Below are positions 28,002 through 35,578 of a stretch of 64,000 nucleotides of DNA, piece by piece. The stretch is taken from assembly GCA_002686195.1 (NCBI GenBank), contig NZAS01000177.1, positions 1-64,000 on the forward strand. The letters run 5' to 3'. The notes under the pieces are model-generated. The model was not told the DNA's origin. It saw only the letters and a list, made by a program, of their open reading frames with translations, and did no database searches. Position numbers and translations under genes: made by a program. The stretch's first letter is position 1; every line of letters starts with the position of its first letter. The DNA is from Candidatus Pacearchaeota archaeon (GTDB taxonomy: Archaea; Nanoarchaeota; Nanoarchaeia; Pacearchaeales; GW2011-AR1).

Positions 28002-28288
28002 GTAAGACCTACGTCGATTTTGAAACGAAAAAGTCAATTCACTTCACAACAACTCGTGAAACACACAGTGCTGTGAGAATATCATGCTTCAAAAACAGAC
28101 TAACGATGCAGGAAATATTTGAGGAGATATCACAGAGAATAGCTTCTGAGTCTCCGGATATGATGAGACTAATGGAAGAGCTTTCTCAAAAAAAGAAAGA
28201 TAGAATTATTAAAAAACTATCAAAGACTGATGCAGAGTCTTTATTTGAAATAATTGCAACAGATAACCCACTTGATAAAAAGGACTAG
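27998..28288 (+). CDS. Small hypothetical protein
   Basis: About 96 residues from GTG 27998, which overlaps the previous stop (GTGA) and has GGCGGAGGGA upstream. The frame stays open upstream but reads as an Arg-rich shadow of the Gly-rich tail. It starts with a beta-like segment (TYVDFETKKSIHFTTT), followed by two helices rich in Lys and Glu. Function unknown. Confidence 0.6.
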   Translation: MSKTYVDFETKKSIHFTTTRETHSAVRISCFKNRLTMQEIFEEISQRIASESPDMMRLMEELSQKKKDRIIKKLSKTDAESLFEIIATDNPLDKKD

Positions 28289-28289
28289 C

Positions 28290-28586
28290 ATGTTGCAAAA
28301 AATAATGGCTCTATCTTCTAGGGTGCTTGATATCATTCTTTTTAAGAAGTTTTTTAAAAATAGAGAAGATACACGTGCCAAGATATCGTCTCTTGAAGAT
28401 ACTGTTTATGACCTTGAGACGATAATCATAAAGCAATCATATGTAATATCAGCAATAAGTGCAATTCAAGAAGAAGTGCTTTCTAGCATATCAGTCTTAA
28501 GCAGTGAAGCAGCTAGCGGTAAAAGAAGCTCCAAGCACGGAATGATTCTACCAATTCCAGATAGCGATGATGATTTAATTAACTGA
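28290..28586 (+). CDS. Coiled-coil hypothetical protein
   Basis: 98 residues from ATG 28290, one base after the previous stop. The N-terminus is hydrophobic (VLDIILFKKFF), then a heptad pattern (ISSLEDTVYDLETIIIKQ), then a polar tail. It may be a small membrane-associated coiled coil. Function unknown. Confidence 0.55.
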   Translation: MLQKIMALSSRVLDIILFKKFFKNREDTRAKISSLEDTVYDLETIIIKQSYVISAISAIQEEVLSSISVLSSEAASGKRSSKHGMILPIPDSDDDLIN

Positions 28587-28648
28587 TTAAAGCGTTTTAT
28601 ATTGCGACTGCAATAATATATAATTCTTAATTGACTAGGAGAATAAGC

Positions 28649-28843
28649 ATGAATAGCTTAAAAGAATTATTAAAAAAGTGGAAGGTTGAGGTAACATTGG
28701 TAGGCGGAGCGCTTGTTGTTGCAACAGCATACGGTAGATGTGTGTATGAGCCAGTAGTTGAATCATCAGATGACGCTGAAGTAGCCCAGACAACAGAAGA
28801 TACGACTACTACAACTACAGCTGAAACAACAGATGAAAACTAA
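28649..28843 (+). CDS. Small single-pass membrane protein
   Basis: 64 residues from ATG 28649 behind TAGGAGAA. Basic N-terminus, one membrane helix (VTLVGGALVVATAYG) at residues 18-32, then a Thr-rich acidic tail. It overlaps the candidate holin by 11 bases and may belong to the lysis group. Confidence 0.55.
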   Translation: MNSLKELLKKWKVEVTLVGGALVVATAYGRCVYEPVVESSDDAEVAQTTEDTTTTTTAETTDEN

Positions 28844-29021
28844 TCATGCAGATAGGCTGTTAGAGAAGCTAATTTCAAGAAAGCTGCTCGTCTTCATATC
28901 AGCGACGGGATTAATGATATGGGATGGGCTGACATCTGAAACGTGGGGTATGATTGCAATAGTGTATATTGGCAGTCAGGCAGCAGTTGATGCCATGAAG
29001 GCATATCGTCATAATAGCTAG
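28833..29021 (+). CDS. Candidate holin
   Basis: A 62-residue protein with two membrane helices (LLVFISATGLMIWDGL and TWGMIAIVYIGSQAAVDAM) separated by a short polar turn, with a basic N-terminus and a short charged tail. This arrangement resembles small phage holins. It sits directly before two membrane-anchored coiled-coil proteins, which supports a lysis cassette. No endolysin is obvious nearby, so the call rests on topology and position. Confidence 0.5.
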   Translation: MKTNHADRLLEKLISRKLLVFISATGLMIWDGLTSETWGMIAIVYIGSQAAVDAMKAYRHNS

Positions 29022-29022
29022 A

Positions 29023-29427
29023 ATGAGATTTTTAAAGCTAAGGCATTCTTTTAAAAAGGTGCTTGTGTGGATGAAGTCTCACTGGGAGCTTACACTAGCG
29101 GTTCTTTCATTTATTATTATTAGCGCTGTATCACGAAACAAGACTAGGTCATTGACAATGGTGCTTGATGAAACAAAAAAGCTATATAATAATGAGATTG
29201 ATGTAATAAATCTGTCATATGAAAGTCAAATTGAAAGCATTCTTGACGTTGAAAAAAAGAGAAAAGAAGCGCTAGAGAGAATAGAAGAAAAATATAAGCT
29301 TGAAAATAAAAGCTTTGACAAAAAGAAAAGAAAAGAAGTTGAGAATGTTCTAAAGGAAAATCTTGATGATCCAGGCGCAATTACAAAAAGGCTGTCTGAC
29401 ATCACAGGATTTGATATAGTTCTATGA
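29023..29427 (+). CDS. Membrane-anchored coiled coil, possible i-spanin
   Basis: A 134-residue protein with one N-terminal membrane helix (LTLAVLSFIIISAVS, residues about 23-37), then about 75 residues of charged coiled coil. This is the layout of Rz-type inner-membrane spanins. It overlaps the next gene by 4 bases. The function is inferred from topology and neighbours. Confidence 0.45.
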   Translation: MRFLKLRHSFKKVLVWMKSHWELTLAVLSFIIISAVSRNKTRSLTMVLDETKKLYNNEIDVINLSYESQIESILDVEKKRKEALERIEEKYKLENKSFDKKKRKEVENVLKENLDDPGAITKRLSDITGFDIVL

Positions 29428-29870
29428 CACTAGGCATGCTGCTTTTCTTATTATCGACCTTTCACGGTCAGTCTTATGCACAAGATAGTGACAGTGTTAC
29501 AACTGTTCAGGCAGGTGATATCGCCCCGTTTTCTGGAACACTATTTAGCACAACAGCGGCGGCAAGATTGCTAATTGATCTAGAAAGCTCACAGGAGCTT
29601 TGTGAAATTAGGACGAGCGAGGCCCTAGACGTTCAAGAAGCAGAAACTCAATATTTTATTGAAATTGAGAAGATTAGGGCAGAGTCTTGCGAGGAAAGAA
29701 GCAGCCAGATTATCGATTTAAAAAATGAGCATATAGATTTTCTAACAACAGAGATGCTAAAGAGACGAGGTCCGTCGACATCTGCGTGGTACGTAGGGGG
29801 AATTCTGACAGGAATTCTTGCGACATCTGTTGGAGTTTGGGCTGTTTCTCAGGCAAATACAGCAAATTAA
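29424..29870 (+). CDS. Exported coiled-coil protein with C-terminal membrane helix
   Basis: A 148-residue protein with an N-terminal signal-like segment (MLLFLLSTFHGQSYA), a central coiled coil with Glu-rich heptads (residues 60-110), and a C-terminal helix (YVGGILTGILATSVGVWAV). There is no lipobox, so it is not a typical o-spanin; it could pair with the protein before it. Confidence 0.5.
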   Translation: MTLGMLLFLLSTFHGQSYAQDSDSVTTVQAGDIAPFSGTLFSTTAAARLLIDLESSQELCEIRTSEALDVQEAETQYFIEIEKIRAESCEERSSQIIDLKNEHIDFLTTEMLKRRGPSTSAWYVGGILTGILATSVGVWAVSQANTAN

Positions 29871-29905
29871 GCGACATCCCAAATACCTATTACCGTGAGG
29901 TTTCG

Positions 29906-31684
29906 ATGCGTGTTATAGTAGACAAAGATGCTCTCGAAGAGGCAATAAGTAGAATATTATCAGAGGACAGAAGTCCAAGATCCGCCGACATTAGCAGCAT
30001 TCCTGCAAAGGAAGATGACGAGCCGATCGATCCTACACCGCAGATGGCAATGCAGTTATCTTCTGATATGCCTCCTGTTGATGATCCTGAGTACATACCG
30101 TCAAATACTACAGAGCTGTCACGAGCAGCATCTGTGATATCAAATGAAGTTCCGTCAGACCAGGTTGAATTTTTCTATAGAAGACTCCATCGGCTCTTAG
30201 ATCTGTCTATTGATAAGCATGATGAAAAAACTTATGGAAAAAATGATGACGATCAAAAAACAATTCATGAGCAAAAGTTTAGACAAGCAGTTGAAAAATT
30301 ACTTGAAAATCTAGAAGACGATGATGGTCTAGACAGACCTTTATCAATAGAGGATGATGTTCAAGTTGCAACAGATAATATTGTTGACTATTTTATGAAA
30401 AATCCAGCCCTATTTGCTGATGTTGACGTTAATGATGAAACAGGTGAAATGACACCGAGAGGAACTGAGTCGAGATTAATTCACCTTAGAGCTATGGGTG
30501 AGATAAGAAGCAATAGAAGAATTCAAAAAATGATGAATTCTCTCTCTGATGATGAAAAAAGAACAGTAAGAAGTAATGTGGTGACGTATTTGTCGCAAGT
30601 GCTTGGAAGTCGAGACGTTACTCCCGAAGAAGTTGCCGGATATGTTGCAGCAGGAAAGAAAGAAGCAGAGTCAAGATCAACAACAAAAGAGCTTGCAAAA
30701 ATTAGAAAAGAAACAGGCCTTACAGGTGTTGACCTGGCAAATGCGATAAGAGAAAGGGCAGATGAAATAGAGGCCACGGGTGATACACACAGCGCAAAAC
30801 GCCTAAGGAACCTTGCTGATGAGACTGAGCAGGAAGAGCTTGAGCCAGAAAACACAGTTGATATCGCAGCATCACGTGAAAATATTAATCCTGATGAAGC
30901 AGCAAAAATAAGAAGACAGCTAAGAGACGAGGCTCTTGATGAAGAAGGTATTAGTCTACAAATGTCTAATAAGGCTCTTCAGTCATTAAAAGATAAAATA
31001 TCTGATGAGACAGGGCTGAAGGTAAACAATATTCAAAATATTCTATATGACGATCTAAAGGTATTTGGATTCAGCCCAGAGGATGCAGCGACCTTAGGGT
31101 TTCCAACAGATAGAAAAATACCCTCAACATATGATCCCCTTAAGCTAAAGGCACAAGATGATATCGTAGGATCAGTGTACGATTTATTTAGATCTGTTCT
31201 AAGAGACTATGTTGAGTCCGTAGGATATGACGACGACGATGAGATGAGAGTCTTAGGAGATCTTCTTGACAACGATAGTCCAGTATTTCCAGGCGACAGC
31301 CTAGAAGGATATCTTGTTGTTCAAAATACAGCAGTTGATCCAAAGAACATAGATACTGAATCACAATCATACATTGATCAAAGAAATGCATTTGAAGCAG
31401 TTGTTGGATTTATTCAGCAAGTTGCAAAAGATGTTCTTGACTCTGACAAGACAAAGGGTGCAAAGGAAGGCGGCATCCGTGCATTTATTCAGCAGCTAGA
31501 TGCAGATGGTGTCTTCAGGCGATCTAGCAGTGATGAAATTTACACATCAGAAAAATATGATGACTATATGCTGGGCGTAATAAACGATATTGATAATATA
31601 ATTCTTGATGAAGAGGCAGCATATAAGATGTTAGAAGCTGCGCTTAAATCTGCTCCCAAACGAGTTTCAAAGTTTAGAAGGTAG
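29906..31684 (+). CDS. Large helical protein, possible internal virion protein
   Basis: A 592-residue acidic, mostly helical protein from ATG 29906 (GTGAGG upstream); a longer start inside the previous gene is unlikely. The N-terminal DKDALEEAISRILSED helix resembles leader helices of other proteins here. Residues 170-300 and 430-590 are rich in short charged helices. No enzyme motif found. It could be a core or ejected protein. Confidence 0.55.
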   Translation: MRVIVDKDALEEAISRILSEDRSPRSADISSIPAKEDDEPIDPTPQMAMQLSSDMPPVDDPEYIPSNTTELSRAASVISNEVPSDQVEFFYRRLHRLLDLSIDKHDEKTYGKNDDDQKTIHEQKFRQAVEKLLENLEDDDGLDRPLSIEDDVQVATDNIVDYFMKNPALFADVDVNDETGEMTPRGTESRLIHLRAMGEIRSNRRIQKMMNSLSDDEKRTVRSNVVTYLSQVLGSRDVTPEEVAGYVAAGKKEAESRSTTKELAKIRKETGLTGVDLANAIRERADEIEATGDTHSAKRLRNLADETEQEELEPENTVDIAASRENINPDEAAKIRRQLRDEALDEEGISLQMSNKALQSLKDKISDETGLKVNNIQNILYDDLKVFGFSPEDAATLGFPTDRKIPSTYDPLKLKAQDDIVGSVYDLFRSVLRDYVESVGYDDDDEMRVLGDLLDNDSPVFPGDSLEGYLVVQNTAVDPKNIDTESQSYIDQRNAFEAVVGFIQQVAKDVLDSDKTKGAKEGGIRAFIQQLDADGVFRRSSSDEIYTSEKYDDYMLGVINDIDNIILDEEAAYKMLEAALKSAPKRVSKFRR

Positions 31685-31687
31685 ATA

Positions 31688-32098
31688 ATGAAAACTCTTT
31701 TAGATTTAATTGAAAATAAGAAGTTTATAGAGTGCAGGGGAGATCGTCAGAGCACATCTAGAATAATTGAGTCAGCTGTTGGAATGCCGTCCATGACAGT
31801 TCCAATTACAGCAGCTACGTCAACGTGGCAAATATTGAGTGATCCTGAAAGGCTTGTTAAGAATTTTCAGTTTAGTGATATTGAAAGTGTAAGATATTTT
31901 ATTAATGAGCTATTAAGTGAGCAAAAAAGAATTCATCATGATGTAACGATGACTGTTAGCAGTCTTTCAGTTACGATTGAAACATTTACACATGATGTGA
32001 ACAGTGTAACATCTCAGGACAAAAGAATTTCACAGTTTTGTGATGAGATATATGAAGATACAAAGCATTTTAATTTGAAAAGAAATGACCAATATTAA
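31688..32098 (+). CDS. Pterin-4a-carbinolamine dehydratase-fold protein
   Basis: A 136-residue protein. Residues 48-125 carry the PCD pattern: WQILSDPERLVKNFQF, SVRYFINELL, then the active-site signature with His83-His84-Asp85 (usually HHP) and THD at His102, followed by a D12-type SQDKRISQFCDEI helix. PCDs dehydrate 4a-hydroxytetrahydropterin and also act as transcription-factor dimer partners (DCoH). PCD-like genes are found in marine T4-like phages. The N-terminus MKTLLDLIENKKF resembles a T4-type capsid-targeting leader, so this copy may be packaged. Confidence 0.8.
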   Translation: MKTLLDLIENKKFIECRGDRQSTSRIIESAVGMPSMTVPITAATSTWQILSDPERLVKNFQFSDIESVRYFINELLSEQKRIHHDVTMTVSSLSVTIETFTHDVNSVTSQDKRISQFCDEIYEDTKHFNLKRNDQY

Positions 32099-32447
32099 TA
32101 AAAAATCTGTAATAATGAGTGACTCTCTAGCAGAAAAAGTTGATATATCACAATTTTATAATGATGTCGATGCTAGCATAATGTGCCGTATCGTTATTGA
32201 CGATAATGAGTCTGAACATCACATTAAAAAAATAACAAAGACGCAAGATGAAATTACTATAGCATTTTCATGTAATTCATTTATCCTAATGAGCATGATT
32301 GGCATCAATATAGTTAAAAAAATTAAAATTTGCGAAGTTTCTTCTGGCTTGTCATTTAGCATAAATGATGCAAAAATTATAAAGCAATCGTCATATTTTA
32401 TAGGTGATAATGAATATGATTGTGAATTAACAGTAATGAACCAATAA
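32085..32447 (+). CDS. Hypothetical beta-rich protein
   Basis: 120 residues, overlapping the previous gene by 14 bases; ATG 32115 is an alternative start. Alternating polar and hydrophobic residues suggest beta strands. No motif recognised. Confidence 0.5.
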   Translation: MTNINKKSVIMSDSLAEKVDISQFYNDVDASIMCRIVIDDNESEHHIKKITKTQDEITIAFSCNSFILMSMIGINIVKKIKICEVSSGLSFSINDAKIIKQSSYFIGDNEYDCELTVMNQ

Positions 32448-32477
32448 CACAAATAATTATCTTTAAGAGGTGATCAC

Positions 32478-32654
32478 ATGGACAAGAAGTTTAATTTTGA
32501 TAAATTCATTAATGATATATGTAATCGTGAAAAACATGAGCATAATATGACAAATGAAAATGCAAAAGGTTCTGAAGACTTGCCACAAAGACGATATAAT
32601 CGTCTGTATCGCGAGCTATGGCAAAATAGAATAAAGTACGGAGGTAAAAAATGA
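32478..32654 (+). CDS. Small basic protein
   Basis: A 58-residue protein from ATG 32478 behind AAGAGGTGA, ending in a TGA that overlaps the next ATG. The C-terminal RRYNRLYRELWQNRIKY is a basic aromatic-rich helix. The arrangement (good ribosome site, ATGA coupling) supports a real gene. Function unknown. Confidence 0.65.
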   Translation: MDKKFNFDKFINDICNREKHEHNMTNENAKGSEDLPQRRYNRLYRELWQNRIKYGGKK

Positions 32655-33331
32655 GCACAGTTAGACTTGAAAGCGCCAATGACGTCGAGTTATTTTTAAA
32701 AATACTGGCCGAAGAGAGTGTAAAGGAGGCTGTTTCATCAGTGTCAAATACTGACCCTATGCAAAGTAGAATTTCTGATATGCTAAAAGCAGACAAGAGC
32801 GTGTATAGCGTTGATGAACAAAATAAAAATCCACCGGAAAGTGAAAGTGATCCGTCTATAATTTCCAAAGAAGATAATGGCGATGATTCTAGCCCTGATG
32901 AAAGTGATGATAAAAGCGATATAGACGTTTCTCTTGATAGCGTTGCAGATGCTATAAAAATACTGAGAAGCGGAAGGTCAGTTGATGATAGTCAAATAAG
33001 TGCGCAGATGAGATCATACTTTGATAGACTCGACGACCAAGAAAGACAGGTGCTTTTAATATTCTTAAGATCATTTGCGGGAATATTAACAGGATCTGTT
33101 ACAGGTGCTGATGCACAAGATCCGAGTGATCCTCCGTCAAGCATAAAGATGTCACCAGGAAGTGGTGAGGATAAAGAGCCTGCGCAGCAACGTGCAAGAA
33201 CAGTCCCGACGGATGATGAGGAAGATGAAGAAGAAGCAGAAGGCACAGAGGATACATCACCTCCCATCCGTGTAGGAGAGCAGAGAGTTAACGAAATCAG
33301 GGAAAAAGTAAAAGGCTTGATGTCGTTATAG
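32651..33331 (+). CDS. Acidic protein, scaffold-like
   Basis: A 226-residue protein. N-terminal helix (SANDVELFLKILAEESVKE), an acidic disordered linker at 60-100, a folded helical segment at 100-155 (SVADAIKILRSGRSVDD, then DRLDDQERQVLLIFLRSFAGILTG), an acidic tail and a final helix. Similar helical units occur in other marine phage genomes as I recall, without known function. Composition is compatible with a scaffold or core protein. Confidence 0.55.
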   Translation: MSTVRLESANDVELFLKILAEESVKEAVSSVSNTDPMQSRISDMLKADKSVYSVDEQNKNPPESESDPSIISKEDNGDDSSPDESDDKSDIDVSLDSVADAIKILRSGRSVDDSQISAQMRSYFDRLDDQERQVLLIFLRSFAGILTGSVTGADAQDPSDPPSSIKMSPGSGEDKEPAQQRARTVPTDDEEDEEEAEGTEDTSPPIRVGEQRVNEIREKVKGLMSL

Positions 33332-33338
33332 CACATAA

Positions 33339-33366
33339 TGTACTTTATTAAGCTTTGCAGTATTAT
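33339..33366 (+). promoter_or_regulatory. TGTACT-N16-TATTAT promoter
   Basis: TGTACT at 33339-33344, 16 bases, TATTAT at 33361-33366. The following ATG at 33372 is five bases after the -10 box and has no ribosome site, again pointing to a leaderless message. Confidence 0.45.
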
Positions 33367-33371
33367 ATACC

Positions 33372-33584
33372 ATGCAGAAAAAAATAATACAGCTACCATC
33401 AGGCGGCGAGCTTGAAATTGACGTAACGCCAAAATTTTTATCATATGTGAGGCATCATTTTAAAATTCCAGAACATGATGACGTAACAGATGACGACATT
33501 AGGATGTTTGTTCATGGAAGTGTAAAGTCAGCTCTTGATAATGCTGAATCTGATCCATCGTGGGTTGTTGTCGATGATTCATAA
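33372..33584 (+). CDS. Small conserved phage protein
   Basis: 70 acidic residues: IIQLPSGGELEIDVTPKFLSYVRHHF, then DDDIRMFVHGSVKSAL. I recall similar short proteins in cyanophages, with no known function. It lacks a ribosome site but sits right behind a promoter. Confidence 0.6.
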   Translation: MQKKIIQLPSGGELEIDVTPKFLSYVRHHFKIPEHDDVTDDDIRMFVHGSVKSALDNAESDPSWVVVDDS

Positions 33585-33626
33585 ACGCTATCATTAAAAC
33601 ATATTTATCACTGGAGGTCCTCTCTT

Positions 33627-34934
33627 ATGAGTGATTACAACAACATAATGAAGCTAATAAAAGAGTCATTAGTGTCAATGTCAGATGGAACTGATGCGGA
33701 GTATGGATCAAGAAATCACGTAAATGATCTTCAGTCAATGATAGCTAAGTTGATACTTGTAAAAAACTCATTGCGAAAAGGTCCAAACAGGCTAAAGCAT
33801 AGAAAGGAAATGCATAGAATTCAAGATGCAATAGGCGCATTAAGATATCTAAGCAGAGTTGCAGAAAGAGAAGGCATAAAGTCAGGAATTCTAAAAGAGG
33901 GCGGATTAAAGGCACCACATCTTACAGCACATGTTAAAATTGATCCTGAAACAGTTAAGCTAACAGCTGATGTGTATAAAACAGTTATAGACATGTGGAA
34001 TAAGCACATGGAGCTTGCTGGAATGAAACCAGTTAGAATAGTTGATACAGTCGGGTCTTCTTATTATCATACAGTTGATGACCCTGGGTCAGAATATGGT
34101 GACATAGATGTTTCAGTATCGTTCCCCGTTGGCATATCTTCTGGAGCACCGCCAGATGAGATACGGCAGGCAGAGAACCAGACAAAAAAAGACTACGTCG
34201 AATCTTTAATAGGATTTTTAAATCAGTCAGTGGAAATAGAGAAGCATGTTAACACTGCTGCCACACTTCGCGGGTCAGATAAAAACCCAGATTCAGCTTT
34301 ACTTCTTATTCTGAGGCTGCCAAATGGTGATCATATCCAGGCAGATACAATTGTAACATACCCGCTGTACATTAAGTCAGATGAATCAGACGCTGAATGG
34401 ATGCCCTGGAGGTGGATACCTGAACAAGGTAAAAAAGGATATACAATAGGAAATCTCTATACTGCCTTAGGTGCGTACTTTAATATGTCAATAGGTGACA
34501 GAGGTGTGCTTGCAAAGACTAGGGATGGTGAAATAGTGCCATTTAGGCAGAGAAAGGGGACGTCTTTAATTTTAGTTAGTAAAAACATTAGAACATTTTT
34601 GAGAGACATCGCAGAAGAATTTGCCGGTAGCGGATTTATAGAAAATGACTTGCTTACAAAATATCCAGGTGTTGATCCTAAGAATATTACAATTGCTAAT
34701 TTGGCTACAGGCATAAAAGGGCTTGCTCTAACTCTTGAGGATAATGATATAATATCATCTTCTACAGATATGCTTGATGAAATTCTTGAACTATATACGG
34801 TTGGTCTTAAAAGAAACATCGACAAGAAGCTTAATCTCGGCATAGACACAGAAAAATACAAAGGTCTTGAAAAGTTAAACGACAATGTTAGTAATATTGT
34901 GAAAGAAATTTTTAAAATTAGTGGTGAAAGATAG
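33627..34934 (+). CDS. Pol-beta-like nucleotidyltransferase
   Basis: A 435-residue protein behind TGGAGG. The N-terminal 90 residues are helical, starting NNIMKLIKESLVSM. The nucleotidyltransferase core has TVGSSYYH (GS motif), then YGDIDVSV with Asp159 and Asp161, and a third acidic residue at Asp240 in HIQADTIV. All three catalytic aspartates are present. The family includes poly(A) polymerases, CCA enzymes, toxin AMPylators and antibiotic adenylyltransferases; the target here is unknown. It is followed by a phosphoesterase and the giant nucleotidyltransferase/ligase-like protein, with coupled starts. Confidence 0.8.
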   Translation: MSDYNNIMKLIKESLVSMSDGTDAEYGSRNHVNDLQSMIAKLILVKNSLRKGPNRLKHRKEMHRIQDAIGALRYLSRVAEREGIKSGILKEGGLKAPHLTAHVKIDPETVKLTADVYKTVIDMWNKHMELAGMKPVRIVDTVGSSYYHTVDDPGSEYGDIDVSVSFPVGISSGAPPDEIRQAENQTKKDYVESLIGFLNQSVEIEKHVNTAATLRGSDKNPDSALLLILRLPNGDHIQADTIVTYPLYIKSDESDAEWMPWRWIPEQGKKGYTIGNLYTALGAYFNMSIGDRGVLAKTRDGEIVPFRQRKGTSLILVSKNIRTFLRDIAEEFAGSGFIENDLLTKYPGVDPKNITIANLATGIKGLALTLEDNDIISSSTDMLDEILELYTVGLKRNIDKKLNLGIDTEKYKGLEKLNDNVSNIVKEIFKISGER

Positions 34935-35578
34935 TGGATTTCTTTACGTCCGACACGCACTTTGGGCATAGGAATATTATAAAATACTGTAATCGTCCGT
35001 ACACGGACGTTGATCACATGAATGAATCATTGATTAAAAATTGGAATAGTGTTGTGTCAAATGACGACAAGATTTTTTTGGTGGGGGATGCCTTTCTTAG
35101 GGGATATGACGATCCAAAAAAAATAGTGCACAGGCTGAATGGCTATAAAGTACTCATAAGGGGAAATCATGATCAGCCTAAGCGAAGAATGCTAGAGGCA
35201 GGATTTGATGAGTATCATAGGCTAGTGAAGTATGATATGCCAGATGGAAGAAAAGCACTAGTGCAACACCACCCAATTCCTGAATCTCTTTTTGACAAGT
35301 TTGACATTTTAATTCATGGTCATGTTCATGATGCAGAAAAAGTAAGAGGCGGTAGACTAAATGTCAGCTCTGACATATGGGATTATACACCTGTTTCAAT
35401 TGATGAAATATTGAAGATTGATATAAAAAAGGAAGACGATGATAGCAAGTGGTGTGATGCATATGTAAGTGGAAACATGGTAAGGTCGCATATTGCAGTT
35501 CATATTCACGATTTTTCAGGAGTTATTGAGCATATTTATTCAACGATTAGCAACGCACAAGGCGGAAAAAATAAATGA
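34934..35578 (+). CDS. Calcineurin-like metallophosphoesterase, phage type
   Basis: A 214-residue protein from a GTG that overlaps the previous stop by one base. Motifs: FTSDTHFGHRNII, LVGDAFL, IRGNHDQ, QHHPIP and IHGHVHD, so all metal ligands seem present. The first 150 residues match the small phosphoesterases common in phages; the last 60 are extra. Placed between two nucleotidyltransferases, it could remove or mature the group they add. It overlaps the next start by 4 bases. Confidence 0.88.
   Translation: MDFFTSDTHFGHRNIIKYCNRPYTDVDHMNESLIKNWNSVVSNDDKIFLVGDAFLRGYDDPKKIVHRLNGYKVLIRGNHDQPKRRMLEAGFDEYHRLVKYDMPDGRKALVQHHPIPESLFDKFDILIHGHVHDAEKVRGGRLNVSSDIWDYTPVSIDEILKIDIKKEDDDSKWCDAYVSGNMVRSHIAVHIHDFSGVIEHIYSTISNAQGGKNK

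Noticed and set aside
32219..32452. Minus-strand gene opposite 32085-32447
   Set aside because: It is antisense to a coupled plus-strand gene and has no ribosome site or promoter.
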